DNA of 15,912 nucleotides from Prevotella sp. UBA4268. GTDB lineage: Bacteria > Bacteroidota > Bacteroidia > Bacteroidales > Bacteroidaceae. Each line of letters opens with the position of its first letter. The stretch's first letter is position 1. The stretch spans positions 27,013 through 42,924 of the forward strand of contig DGWC01000070.1 in the NCBI GenBank assembly GCA_002395135.1. The letters are read 5' to 3'. The notes under the pieces were generated by a model that saw nothing but the letters and a program-made list of their open reading frames with translations, made no database searches and was not told the DNA's origin. A program made the translations under genes and the position numbers. Of the stretch, positions 8,103 through 15,742 are shown in pieces.

Positions 8103-10244
8103 ATGGCAGCAATTGGAAAAATTAGAAGTTGGGGACCGGTACTGGTGTTAGTAATCGGTCTTGCTCTGTTTGCTTTCATCGCTGAGGAGTTGTTCCGTTC
8201 TTGTGATTCCATCAAGAACCAGGAGCGTCAGCAGGTGGGCAAAATCTTAGGTAATAACGTGGATGTTCAAGAATTCCAGAAACTTGTTGATGAGTATACG
8301 GATGTATTGAAACTGACACAAGGTCGTGAGAACATCTCTGATGCAGAACTCAATCAGGTGAAAGACATGGTTTGGAACCAGTTGGTTCAGAACACCGTCA
8401 TCGAAAACGAGGCAAAGAAACTGGGTCTCACTGTAACAGATGAGGAGATTCAGAACATTCTTCAGGAGGGAACGAACCCCATGTTGATGCAGACACCGTT
8501 TGTGAATCAGCAGACAGGACGCTTTGACGTGAATGCATTGAAGAAATTCCTTACTGAGTACAATACTGTGAAGCAGCAGAATCCGCAGATGGCCGAGCAA
8601 TATAGCACCATGTATAATTTCTGGACATTCATCGAGAAGAATCTTCGTCATCAGACACTCAGCCAGAAATATCAGTCTTTGCTCGCATCATGTTTCCTTT
8701 CTAACCCTGTTGAGGCTAAACTTGCCTTCGAAGAGGAGAACCAGGAAAGCAGTGTGAAACTTGGAACTATCGCTTACTCTACTATCAACGACAACAAGGT
8801 TGAAGTAACAGAGGCAGACCTGAAGGCTAAGTATGACGAACTGAAAAACCGCTTCAAGCAACTTGAAGAAACACGTGACATCAAGTATGTTGATTTGCAG
8901 GTGGAGGCTTCTCCTGCCGATCGTATGGCTCTGAATACCAGCATTGCTGACTTCGCTTCACAGTTGGCCGCTGCTGCTGATCCCTCTGAGATCGTGCGCA
9001 AGAGTTCTTCTTTGGTTAATTATCTGGGTATTCCACAGACCAAGGATGCTTTCCCGACAGACATTGCCAATCGTCTTGACTCTATTGCAGTGGGTGCTAC
9101 CACAGCAGTTGTTGAGAACAAGCAGGACAATACGCTGAATGTGATCCGTCTGATGTCAAAGCAGCAAATGGCCGACTCTATCCAGTTCCGTGCCATTCAG
9201 GTGATGAAAGAAGACGCTGCAGCATCAAAGAAGACTGCCGACAGCATCTATACAGCATTGCAGGCAGGTGGTGACTTTGAGGCTATTGCCAAGAAATATG
9301 GGCAGACTGGAGCGAAGAATTGGCTGACAAGTGCTCAGTATCAGAACTCTTCTTCTATGGATAAGGATACACGTGCCTACATTCAGACTCTCAGTAATGC
9401 AGCACTGAACGCCATAACTAATTTGCCCATGACCAATGGAAACCTGATTATTCAGGTAACAGACCGTCGCGCCATGACAACCAAGTATCTTGCGGCTGTC
9501 ATCAAGAAGAGCATTGATTTCTCTAAAGATACATATAATGCAGCATACAATAAGTTCTCACAGTTCGTAAGCGAAAGTCAGTCAATTGACGAGATTATCA
9601 AGAATGCAGCAAAGTATGGTTTCAAGGTTCAGGAGCGTGAAAGCGTTCGCAATTCTGAGCATTTCATTGCTGGAATTACCGCAACCCGCGATGCTATGAA
9701 ATGGTTGTTTGATGCTAAGCAGGGTGATGTTTCTCCGCTTTACGAATGCGGAAACAACGATCATCTGCTTGTTGTCGGACTGAATAAGATTAATGAAAAG
9801 GGCTATCTTGGCCTTGACAATGCTCAAGTTAATGCTTTTGTGAAGAGTCTTGTGCTGAACGAGAAGAAGGCTGACCAGATTATTAGCAATCTCAACGGTG
9901 TGAAGTCTATTGCTGATGCTCAGAAGAAAGGGGCAAAAGTGTCAGATGTAAACCAGATTACTTTCGGTGCTCCTGTATTTGTTCAGGAAACTGGTGCCAG
10001 CGAACCTGCTTTGAGCGGTGCCGTTGCTGCTACCGCAAAGGGAAAGTTCTGTGCTGCTCCTGTCAAGGGTAATGCCGGTGTTTATGTGTTCCAGGTGGTT
10101 GATAAGACAAAGCGTGACGTGAAGTTCGAAGAGAAGGCTTATGAGGATCGTCTCAAGCAGAAAGCACTTCAGTATGCTTCTAATTTCATGCAGGAACTCT
10201 ATGCCAAGGCACACGTAACAGACAAGCGCTACTTGTTCTTCTAA
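8103..10244 (+). CDS. PpiD/SurA-like membrane-anchored peptidylprolyl isomerase family protein
   Basis: This 713-residue protein has one N-terminal membrane anchor (about 13-32, VLVLVIGLALFAF) and a large periplasmic part, the PpiD arrangement. A SurA_N-like chaperone region runs about 45-215 (GKILGNNVDVQEFQKLVDEY, WNQLVQNTVIENEAKKLGLT, VTDEEIQNIL). A parvulin-like domain runs about 355-460 (ADSIYTALQAGGDFEAIAKKYG, then NLIIQVTDRR). A further helical and C-terminal portion follows. Such proteins assist folding of exported and outer-membrane proteins. In the parvulin-like domain the usual RHIL start motif reads RAIQ (363-366), so the conserved active-site His is Ala364, and the closing GYHII motif reads GNLII. 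Isomerase activity is therefore doubtful and a chaperone role more likely, as for E. coli PpiD. It has its own promoter and a strong terminator, so it is probably monocistronic. The start fits the anchor sequence. Confidence 0.9.
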   Translation: MAAIGKIRSWGPVLVLVIGLALFAFIAEELFRSCDSIKNQERQQVGKILGNNVDVQEFQKLVDEYTDVLKLTQGRENISDAELNQVKDMVWNQLVQNTVIENEAKKLGLTVTDEEIQNILQEGTNPMLMQTPFVNQQTGRFDVNALKKFLTEYNTVKQQNPQMAEQYSTMYNFWTFIEKNLRHQTLSQKYQSLLASCFLSNPVEAKLAFEEENQESSVKLGTIAYSTINDNKVEVTEADLKAKYDELKNRFKQLEETRDIKYVDLQVEASPADRMALNTSIADFASQLAAAADPSEIVRKSSSLVNYLGIPQTKDAFPTDIANRLDSIAVGATTAVVENKQDNTLNVIRLMSKQQMADSIQFRAIQVMKEDAAASKKTADSIYTALQAGGDFEAIAKKYGQTGAKNWLTSAQYQNSSSMDKDTRAYIQTLSNAALNAITNLPMTNGNLIIQVTDRRAMTTKYLAAVIKKSIDFSKDTYNAAYNKFSQFVSESQSIDEIIKNAAKYGFKVQERESVRNSEHFIAGITATRDAMKWLFDAKQGDVSPLYECGNNDHLLVVGLNKINEKGYLGLDNAQVNAFVKSLVLNEKKADQIISNLNGVKSIADAQKKGAKVSDVNQITFGAPVFVQETGASEPALSGAVAATAKGKFCAAPVKGNAGVYVFQVVDKTKRDVKFEEKAYEDRLKQKALQYASNFMQELYAKAHVTDKRYLFF

Positions 10245-10271
10245 TCAATGAAACAATAGGACTATAATTAT

Positions 10272-10305
10272 AAAAGGTCTGGCATTTTTAAGCCAGACCT
10301 TTTTT
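10272..10305. terminator. Rho-independent terminator, probably bidirectional
   Basis: A perfect 12-bp stem (10272-10283 pairs with 10292-10303) with an 8-nt loop is followed by a run of T on the plus strand and preceded by a run of A. It sits 27 bp after the peptidylprolyl isomerase stop and between convergent genes. The same hairpin read on the minus strand, followed by TTTTATAATT, can end the glycosyltransferase transcript. Confidence 0.93.
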
Positions 10306-10348
10306 GTTGTGCTATATGAAGCGATCCACAAAGATGACTACTCGTTAT

Positions 10349-11386
10349 TCATTTGCATTTCTTCAACAGGAGCACAATCTTGCGTATGAATAATGCCGTT
10401 TCCCATGTGGCGTTGCTGTTCATAATCATTCTTACGAGTTTGATTCTGAAAGAAGGAACGGTGTTCCAATCCTTCTGATAATCGTGAATCCTGTTTCTCA
10501 GTTCCCTGTCTTTCGCCCTGAAAGCAAACATACAGAGTGCGAACAACCTTCTTTCGAAGTATTTTTCCGTGTTGGCACTTTGTATGCAAAAACGTTTCGA
10601 CAGGTAGTGGCTCAGATTCGTTGTTCTTGCAACAAAGATGTATTGTTTCCTGTTACTGGGTTGATTGGAGACAGAGTCATGCCCTATGCTGTAGTTCAGC
10701 GTTATGTCTGGAATATATGCTATGTTACCTTTCTGGGCGAGCATGAATGCAATTTGCAGGTCTTCGCAGCCAAATTCTTTGTTCCTGAACAAGAACGTGT
10801 CTTCCTTGTAGGCTTCCATGATTGTGTCAGCGCGGTAGAGCGCTGTACACAGATGGATAATCGGACGGTCTGTTTGGCAGATAATGGCCTCGAGCATTTC
10901 TTTCCCGTTGGTCACGGGGGCATCAAACTGCTGCCGGCCAGAGTCTGATACAGCACCGTCTTTCTCATCAACGAATTGCCAGTTTGTATGCACTAATGTA
11001 ATGGAGGGGTCATTCTCCATCATACATACGGCCTTTTCCAGTTTCTTTTCGTCTGTCCAATAGTCATCGCCGGCGCAGTCTGCAATGTATTTTCCATTAC
11101 AAGCCTGCAAGCAATCAAAATAATTGTCGATGATGCCCTTGTTAATAGTGCTGCTAATCAGGTTGAAAGAGAATTTCTTTAGGCTACTGTTGCGCTCTGC
11201 CTCATGGATATAATCTTGTATGACACCCTTGGTGTTGTCAGTGGAGCAGTCTTCTCCAATAACGATTTCCACCGGCAGATGACATTGCTGCATCGTGATG
11301 GAGTCAAGCGTACGCTTAATCGTTTTTTCTTGATTATAGGTAATAACGATTACTGAGATAATGTTTTCTCTTTGAATGACTGACAT
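10349..11386 (-). CDS. Family 2 glycosyltransferase
   Basis: This 345-residue cytoplasmic GT-A fold enzyme transfers a sugar from a nucleotide-sugar donor to a growing glycan. Motifs visible are the N-terminal strand SVIVITYNQEKTI (11-23), GEDCSTDNT (44-52) for nucleotide binding, ADCAGDDYW (102-110) with the metal-binding acidic cluster in the DxD position, and GCEDLQIAFMLAQKG (206-220), whose ED pair is the usual place of the catalytic base. The C-terminal third is helical and basic with no membrane segment. It lies 56 bp after the other glycosyltransferase with no promoter-like box between, so they are probably cotranscribed, and it ends before the bidirectional terminator. The sugar and acceptor cannot be told from sequence. 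The divergent flippase suggests O-antigen or other surface glycan assembly. Confidence 0.88.
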   Translation of the reverse strand: MSVIQRENIISVIVITYNQEKTIKRTLDSITMQQCHLPVEIVIGEDCSTDNTKGVIQDYIHEAERNSSLKKFSFNLISSTINKGIIDNYFDCLQACNGKYIADCAGDDYWTDEKKLEKAVCMMENDPSITLVHTNWQFVDEKDGAVSDSGRQQFDAPVTNGKEMLEAIICQTDRPIIHLCTALYRADTIMEAYKEDTFLFRNKEFGCEDLQIAFMLAQKGNIAYIPDITLNYSIGHDSVSNQPSNRKQYIFVARTTNLSHYLSKRFCIQSANTEKYFERRLFALCMFAFRAKDRELRNRIHDYQKDWNTVPSFRIKLVRMIMNSNATWETALFIRKIVLLLKKCK

Positions 11387-11442
11387 CGTGATCTTAAATA
11401 AATAACGGCTTTTCTGTCTTATATATATTAATAAGGTGTAGA

Positions 11443-12417
11443 CTATTGGAATCGCAATGCCATCATCATCAGTTTCCTGCCAGCCTTGTATTTCGTGATT
11501 TTACTGAACAGCCTGTACTTGGGCGTATAATCACGGTCGGGCAGTGGAAACAGTCCTCTTTTATGAAGTCTTTCGAGTCTTTTCTCCAGTTCTTCGCTTG
11601 AATGAGTGAACCGGATGATGTTGTAGATGTAGTCCATCGACAACTGCGCTACTCTCCGTTCCAGTGCTGTCCTCTCATTTAATGGCAATACGGCAGCCAG
11701 GTGGTCCAGATAAAGGAGCACATGCTCAGAATCGTCGAGCCGTTTGTTTATGGCAATCTCACTGGTTTTGTTGGAAACAGAGTTCGGGTTGTCTCTATAG
11801 AAATAGGCAATAGTCTCTGTATGGAATAGTTGCTCTGCCCTGAGAATCAGTTGCGGAGTGAATTTCTCATCCTCTCCATATTGTATTCCTGCCGTAAACC
11901 GCAAGTCTATTAAGATCTTCCTGCTGAAGATATAGCCGCAGGCAGATGCCCGCAGGTTGTGGTGGCGCATATATGAAGCCCCACTCACAGGACCTTCAAA
12001 CAGATTTGGCGAGTCTGCATCTGTCTCTTCTTTTGTGGAATTGAACACGATAATGTCTGGATGGTGTTCTCTTACCATATTCAAACAGTGGTTATACCCA
12101 TCTGTTATCAGATAGTCATCAGAATCCACGAACTGTATATAACGTCCATTACTCACCTGAATACCCATGTTTCGGGCTTCACTCACACCGCGGTTGTTTT
12201 GTCTCAGGTATATCAGTTTGTCGCGGTATTCTGTAATCTCGTTCAGTGGGCAGATGTCTGATCCATCATCGATGAGGATAATCTCGCGTTCTTCTTCACT
12301 CAACGTCAGGTGAAAGATGCTGTCGATACATTCGCGCAGCATCTGGATGGGTTCGTTAAAGTAGGTAATTACGAAACTCACCAAAGGCTTGTAGTTGTTG
12401 TCTTCTGGATGTGCCAT
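11443..12417 (-). CDS. Family 2 glycosyltransferase
   Basis: This 324-residue GT-A enzyme shows VSFVITYFNEPIQMLRECID (13-32), IILIDDGS (46-53), NRGVSEARNMGI (75-86), YIQFVDSDDYL with the DxD metal site Asp98-Ser-Asp100 (93-103), and GEDEKF (181-186) at the catalytic-base position. It closely follows the classic capsule/O-antigen family 2 pattern. I chose the ATG at 12417 because a good promoter lies just upstream (-7 box 12445-12452). The longer in-frame start at 12489 would precede that transcript start and adds 24 residues lacking any family motif. The short leader is about 20 nt. It is the first gene of a two-glycosyltransferase unit divergent from the flippase. The donor sugar is unknown. 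Confidence 0.9.
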   Translation of the reverse strand: MAHPEDNNYKPLVSFVITYFNEPIQMLRECIDSIFHLTLSEEEREIILIDDGSDICPLNEITEYRDKLIYLRQNNRGVSEARNMGIQVSNGRYIQFVDSDDYLITDGYNHCLNMVREHHPDIIVFNSTKEETDADSPNLFEGPVSGASYMRHHNLRASACGYIFSRKILIDLRFTAGIQYGEDEKFTPQLILRAEQLFHTETIAYFYRDNPNSVSNKTSEIAINKRLDDSEHVLLYLDHLAAVLPLNERTALERRVAQLSMDYIYNIIRFTHSSEELEKRLERLHKRGLFPLPDRDYTPKYRLFSKITKYKAGRKLMMMALRFQ

Positions 12418-12444
12418 AGGTTCTCGACAATATCGATGTTTGTG

Positions 12445-12475
12445 CAAAGATACATAAAAAGTATTTGTTAACAAA
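12445..12475 (-). promoter_or_regulatory. Bacteroidota-type promoter for the two glycosyltransferases
   Basis: On the minus strand TTTG (12475-12472) is followed after 19 bp by TATCTTTG (12452-12445), a full consensus match. It places the transcript start near 12440 and supports the ATG at 12417. Its -33 box forms half of the palindrome described separately. Confidence 0.82.
12464..12475. repeat. 12-bp perfect palindrome in the divergent promoter region
   Basis: TTTGTTAACAAA is self-complementary over 12 bp. Its two halves are the TTTG -33 boxes of the minus-strand glycosyltransferase promoter and of the candidate plus-strand flippase promoter. It may simply be two interlocked promoters or may also bind a regulator; the sequence alone does not decide. 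Confidence 0.6.
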
Positions 12476-12496
12476 ATATTCATCTTCAAATGTTTG
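12464..12496 (+). promoter_or_regulatory. Candidate promoter for the flippase gene, overlapping the divergent promoter
   Basis: TTTG (12464-12467) is followed after 21 bp by AATGTTTG (12489-12496), one mismatch from TAnnTTTG. A start near 12501 would give a leader of about 40 nt to the ATG at 12541. A different near-match, TATTTCTG at 12528-12535, has no -33 box at the right distance. Confidence 0.45.
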
Positions 12497-12540
12497 TTTT
12501 ATTATAATAAAATGCGTCTTCAAACGTTATTTCTGTAGGC

Positions 12541-13983
12541 ATGAGGAATACAGAAGACAGTAGTTACCGTAATATTCTCAGGAACACCAGTTTGTTTGGA
12601 AGCATTCAGTTCTTTAATATACTGATTGCGCTGGTTAGAAACAAGTTGGTGGCTTTGATTCTTGGTCCTCAGGGAATGGGACTTAACTCGTTGTTCAATA
12701 GCACGGTACAGTTGCTTTCCAGCACCTCAAACATGGGATTGGAAACGAGTGCGGTGCGCAGGCTCTCTGAGATTTACGACGACGGTTATGAACAGCAGTT
12801 GCGTCATCGCATCATGGTGATCCGCTCTTGGACTCTGATTACTGCGAGTGCTGGCATGTTGCTCTGTCTGTTGTTGAGCAATATACTGAGCAACATCACT
12901 TTCTCATGGGGTAACCATACGCTCCATTTTATGCTTTTGTCGCCAGCCGTTGCCATGATTACCATAACAGGTAGTGAGGCTGCAATACTTAAGTCGCTTC
13001 GTCAGTTGTCTTCCTTGGCCAGAATCTCAATCATCAATGCTGTTTTGGCATTGTTGCTCACCACTCCCGTACTCTATTTCTACGGTCAGAAAGGAATCGT
13101 TCCGTCTATATTGATTATTTCTTTCACCCAGATGGCGCTTACCTGCCGTCAGTCATACCGGTTGAGCCCTTTGCGTTTGTCATTCAACAAGAACGTGCTC
13201 TCGCAAGGTTCCGACATGTTAAAACTGGGTGTGTCGTTTGTCCTGGCCGGCATTTTTGCTGCTGGTGCTGATTTTGCCATACGTTCCGTTCTTAATAATC
13301 TTGCAGAATTGGATGTCGTCGGATTGTATAATGCCGGATTCATGGTGACAACTACTTATGCGGGAATGGTGTTCAGTTCCATGACCACCGATTTCTTTCC
13401 GCGTCTTTCTGCCGTGAATCGTGATACAGCGGCAAGCAACATGCTGATTAACAGACAGATTATGGTTTCATTAATCATGATCGGTCCCATGCTGATAGCC
13501 TTCGTCATAGGCGTTCCCGTAATTGTTCCTCTTCTTTATAGCCAACAATTCATGCCGATAGTCCCTATGATCCAGGTTACCGTCTTGGCTATGTTTCTTC
13601 GGGCGATGAAACTTCCCATTGCCTATATTACGTTGGCAAAGGGGGCTTCTCGCGATTATTTCCTGCTGGAAGCCTATAGTGCTGTGGTCATGGTGATTGC
13701 TGTGATTGGTGGTTTCCTGCAATGGGGACTGCTGGGAACGGGCATCGGTCTTCTGATAACGGGTGTTATTGACTTCATGGTTATCAATATCTATGCCAAC
13801 ATTCGTTATGATTATCGCGTTTCTCCCGCAGTTGTCCGCTTGGGACTGTTACAGTTCCTGCTGTTGCTTTCAACCTATTTCCTGTCCTTAACTACACATG
13901 GCTATGTTTATTGGATAATAGGCGTTTCTATGACACTGTGCAGTGCACTGCTCTCATTATTCTATTATAAAAGGAGGAATTGA
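12541..13983 (+). CDS. Wzx-type O-antigen/oligosaccharide flippase
   Basis: This 480-residue polytopic inner-membrane protein of the MOP/PST flippase superfamily moves lipid-linked oligosaccharides across the inner membrane. The N-terminus RNTSLFGSIQFFNILIALVRNKLVALILGPQGMGL is a recognisable signature of the O-antigen translocase (RfbX/WzxE-like) group: a first helix ending in a basic RNK, then a Gly-Pro-x-Gly loop. About twelve to fourteen hydrophobic segments follow, interrupted by short polar loops such as RRLSEIYDDGYEQQLRHR (78-95), the basic RQSYRLSPLRLSFNK region and SSMTTDFFPRLSAVNRD. The ATG at 12541 starts just before the signature and fits normal family length. It is divergent from the two glycosyltransferases, so the three probably contribute to one surface glycan. 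No polymerase, ligase or initiating transferase lies in the window. The substrate is unknown. Confidence 0.88.
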   Translation: MRNTEDSSYRNILRNTSLFGSIQFFNILIALVRNKLVALILGPQGMGLNSLFNSTVQLLSSTSNMGLETSAVRRLSEIYDDGYEQQLRHRIMVIRSWTLITASAGMLLCLLLSNILSNITFSWGNHTLHFMLLSPAVAMITITGSEAAILKSLRQLSSLARISIINAVLALLLTTPVLYFYGQKGIVPSILIISFTQMALTCRQSYRLSPLRLSFNKNVLSQGSDMLKLGVSFVLAGIFAAGADFAIRSVLNNLAELDVVGLYNAGFMVTTTYAGMVFSSMTTDFFPRLSAVNRDTAASNMLINRQIMVSLIMIGPMLIAFVIGVPVIVPLLYSQQFMPIVPMIQVTVLAMFLRAMKLPIAYITLAKGASRDYFLLEAYSAVVMVIAVIGGFLQWGLLGTGIGLLITGVIDFMVINIYANIRYDYRVSPAVVRLGLLQFLLLLSTYFLSLTTHGYVYWIIGVSMTLCSALLSLFYYKRRN

Positions 13984-14059
13984 AAAGAAAGAAAACCCTT
14001 GTGACAGGCAGGAAACACCCTGGAATTGCCAAAACGATACATATAATACATTAAAAATC

Positions 14060-14090
14060 TTGTTTGTATCAGAATTAATTTGTAACTTTG
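14060..14090 (+). promoter_or_regulatory. Bacteroidota-type promoter for the antiporter gene
   Basis: TTGT (14060-14063) is followed after 19 bp by TAACTTTG (14083-14090), an exact -7 box. Transcription would start near 14095, giving a leader of about 130 nt. The 76 bases between the flippase stop and this promoter hold no clear terminator. Confidence 0.72.
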
Positions 14091-14095
14091 CATAA

Positions 14096-14129
14096 GGGTT
14101 CCGTTCTGTTTCTGGAATCCTTTGAACCC
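14096..14129 (+). other. Leader region with two mutually exclusive hairpins upstream of the antiporter
   Basis: The 14096-14102 strand (GGGTTCC) can pair with GGAATCC at 14114-14120 (7 bp with one G-U, 11-nt loop). Alternatively its first six bases can pair with GAACCC at 14124-14129. Both lie at the predicted 5' end of the mRNA. The structure is seen by eye only and a regulatory role is unproven; it matches no riboswitch class I can name. Confidence 0.3.
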
Positions 14130-14212
14130 AGACATCGATAAGAAGGGTATTCTTTTTGTGCTGCCTGTGGTAATAAAAGTATTTTCATTCGAAAGGAAAA
14201 ATCGAAAAAAGA

Positions 14213-14220
14213 AAGGAGAG
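14213..14220 (+). promoter_or_regulatory. Strong Shine-Dalgarno site that fixes the antiporter start
   Basis: AAGGAGAG lies 3 nt before the ATG at 14224 (GGAG core about 6 nt upstream). It is the most canonical ribosome-binding site in the window, and it rules against the upstream in-frame TTG at 14122 as the start. Confidence 0.8.
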
Positions 14221-14223
14221 ATT

Positions 14224-15567
14224 ATGACATTGATAATAGTCGCAATATGGATAGCCGGGCTCGTGATGATTGCCACGGGTAATATGACGAAGATAAATCG
14301 TGCTGCCAGTGCTATCTTTACCGGCACGGTGGGGTGGGTGTTGTATATCTGCTATGGCTCAGACTTTGTGATGAGTCAGCATCCCAGCGAGTATATTGAT
14401 TTCCTTGGAGGTGCCAGCCCTACAAGCATTGCTGTTAAGGAATACATTGCTCAGAATGTATTCCTGAAGTATGTAGGTAAAGGAGCAGAGTTGGTCATCT
14501 TCTTATTGGCAACAATGACCATCGTGGAGATTCTTAACAACAACGGATGCTTTGACTTTTTCAAGGAGATGCTGAAAACCCGCAAGAGCAAAAAACTGCT
14601 ATGGGTGATGACGTTTCTCACCTTTATTGTCTCTGCCAATCTTGATAATCTTACTGTTACCACGATGATGTTGGTGTTGATGCACGAATTGATACCAAGC
14701 AGGCGGCAGCGGATGATCTATGGGTCGGCTATTGTGATTGCTGCTAACTGCGGTGGCGCGCTCACTGTTATCGGAGATCCTATCGGATTGCTGCTATGGA
14801 ACAACGGCTCCGTTTCTGCTACCAGTTTCTCTCTTTCCCTTGCCGTGCCATGTCTGCTTGCCTATTTGATTCCCACATGGTGGCTTTCGCGCCTGTTGCC
14901 TGAGCATATCGATTCGCAGTGGACATCCATGCCTTATCGTGGAGATGATACCAACCTCAAGATATGGCAGCGGTTGGTGATGTTGATTGTTGGTATCGGC
15001 GGATTGTGGTTTATTCCATCCTTCCATGCTATCACCCGTCTGAGTCCGTTCCTGGGGGCTTTGTGCGTACTCTCTGTATTGTGGATAGTCAATGAAATCA
15101 TGAATCGCAAACTGATGAATGTTGATCAGATGATTCAGCGTCGCACTCCGCGCGTGCTCCAGTATGGCATTTTGCAGTTGATGCTCTATGTCATGGGAGT
15201 GGTTCTTGCTATTGGAGTTGTCACGGAGACGGGTTTTGTGGCATGGCTTTCTTCTCAGTGTCACCTATATATAAATAATGTGTGGGTCATGGGAACCATT
15301 GCAGCCTTCTTCAGTTCCCTGCTCGACACCTTTGCTACGGGCGTTTCTTTTATCGCATTAGACTCCTCGCTTCCTGAGAATGACATGTATTACAAAATCA
15401 TTGCCTACAGTTGTGCGATGGGAGGCAACGTGTTGATGCTGGGAAGTGTTAGCGGTCTGGCTCTGATGAAGATGGAACACATCCACGTGGGATGGTTTTT
15501 CAAGAACGTGGGATGGGTTGTCATTGTGGCATGGGCGCTTGGTATGCTCTCATTATGGCTCTTCTGA
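14224..15567 (+). CDS. nhaD: NhaD-type Na+/H+ antiporter
   Basis: This 447-residue polytopic membrane protein of the ion transporter (IT) superfamily, NhaD family, exports Na+ in exchange for protons. The family inverted-repeat halves are visible. The first has VSANLDNLTVTTMMLVLMHE (136-155) and IVIAANCGGALTVIGDPIGLLLWNNG (170-195). The second has FFSSLLDTFATGVSFIALD (362-380) and YSCAMGGNVLMLGSVSGLAL (395-414). These pairs of broken-helix motifs, each with Asp/Asn and Gly-rich stretches, form the ion site in the family. About twelve hydrophobic segments are present, and the length is normal. The start is set by the strong ribosome-binding site. It has its own promoter and a leader of about 130 nt, and is flanked by the flippase upstream and the rubrerythrin-like gene downstream. 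I see no clear rho-independent terminator after it. Confidence 0.9.
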   Translation: MTLIIVAIWIAGLVMIATGNMTKINRAASAIFTGTVGWVLYICYGSDFVMSQHPSEYIDFLGGASPTSIAVKEYIAQNVFLKYVGKGAELVIFLLATMTIVEILNNNGCFDFFKEMLKTRKSKKLLWVMTFLTFIVSANLDNLTVTTMMLVLMHELIPSRRQRMIYGSAIVIAANCGGALTVIGDPIGLLLWNNGSVSATSFSLSLAVPCLLAYLIPTWWLSRLLPEHIDSQWTSMPYRGDDTNLKIWQRLVMLIVGIGGLWFIPSFHAITRLSPFLGALCVLSVLWIVNEIMNRKLMNVDQMIQRRTPRVLQYGILQLMLYVMGVVLAIGVVTETGFVAWLSSQCHLYINNVWVMGTIAAFFSSLLDTFATGVSFIALDSSLPENDMYYKIIAYSCAMGGNVLMLGSVSGLALMKMEHIHVGWFFKNVGWVVIVAWALGMLSLWLF

Positions 15568-15656
15568 CGGAATGCGATGTGTGTTCTAACCTGCAATGAG
15601 TGTTTGCAATGGCTGCAAGATATAAGGAACCAAATTTCGTAAAAATCTCTAAAATG

Positions 15657-15688
15657 TTTGCATTTCACGATTTGTTATTTTATATTTG
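15657..15688 (+). promoter_or_regulatory. Bacteroidota-type promoter for the rubrerythrin-like gene
   Basis: TTTG (15657-15660) is followed after 20 bp by TATATTTG (15681-15688), both exact consensus. The leader to the ATG at 15743 is about 50 nt and A-rich. Confidence 0.82.
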
Positions 15689-15742
15689 CAGCATAAACAG
15701 ATCAGGATATATTTATTTACTTACAAAAAAATACAAAGCATT

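Noticed and set aside
12418..12489. Longer N-terminus for the first glycosyltransferase
   Set aside because: It spans the consensus promoter boxes at 12445-12475, so it would lie upstream of the transcript start, and it adds no family motif.
12528..12535. TATTTCTG as a -7 box for the flippase
   Set aside because: It has one mismatch and no TTTG-like box 19-21 bp upstream, and would start the mRNA within a few bases of the ATG; the candidate at 12464-12496 fits better.
15604..15618. Small hairpin (TTGCA/TGCAA, 5-nt loop) after nhaD
   Set aside because: The 5-bp stem has no following T run, so it does not qualify as a rho-independent terminator.
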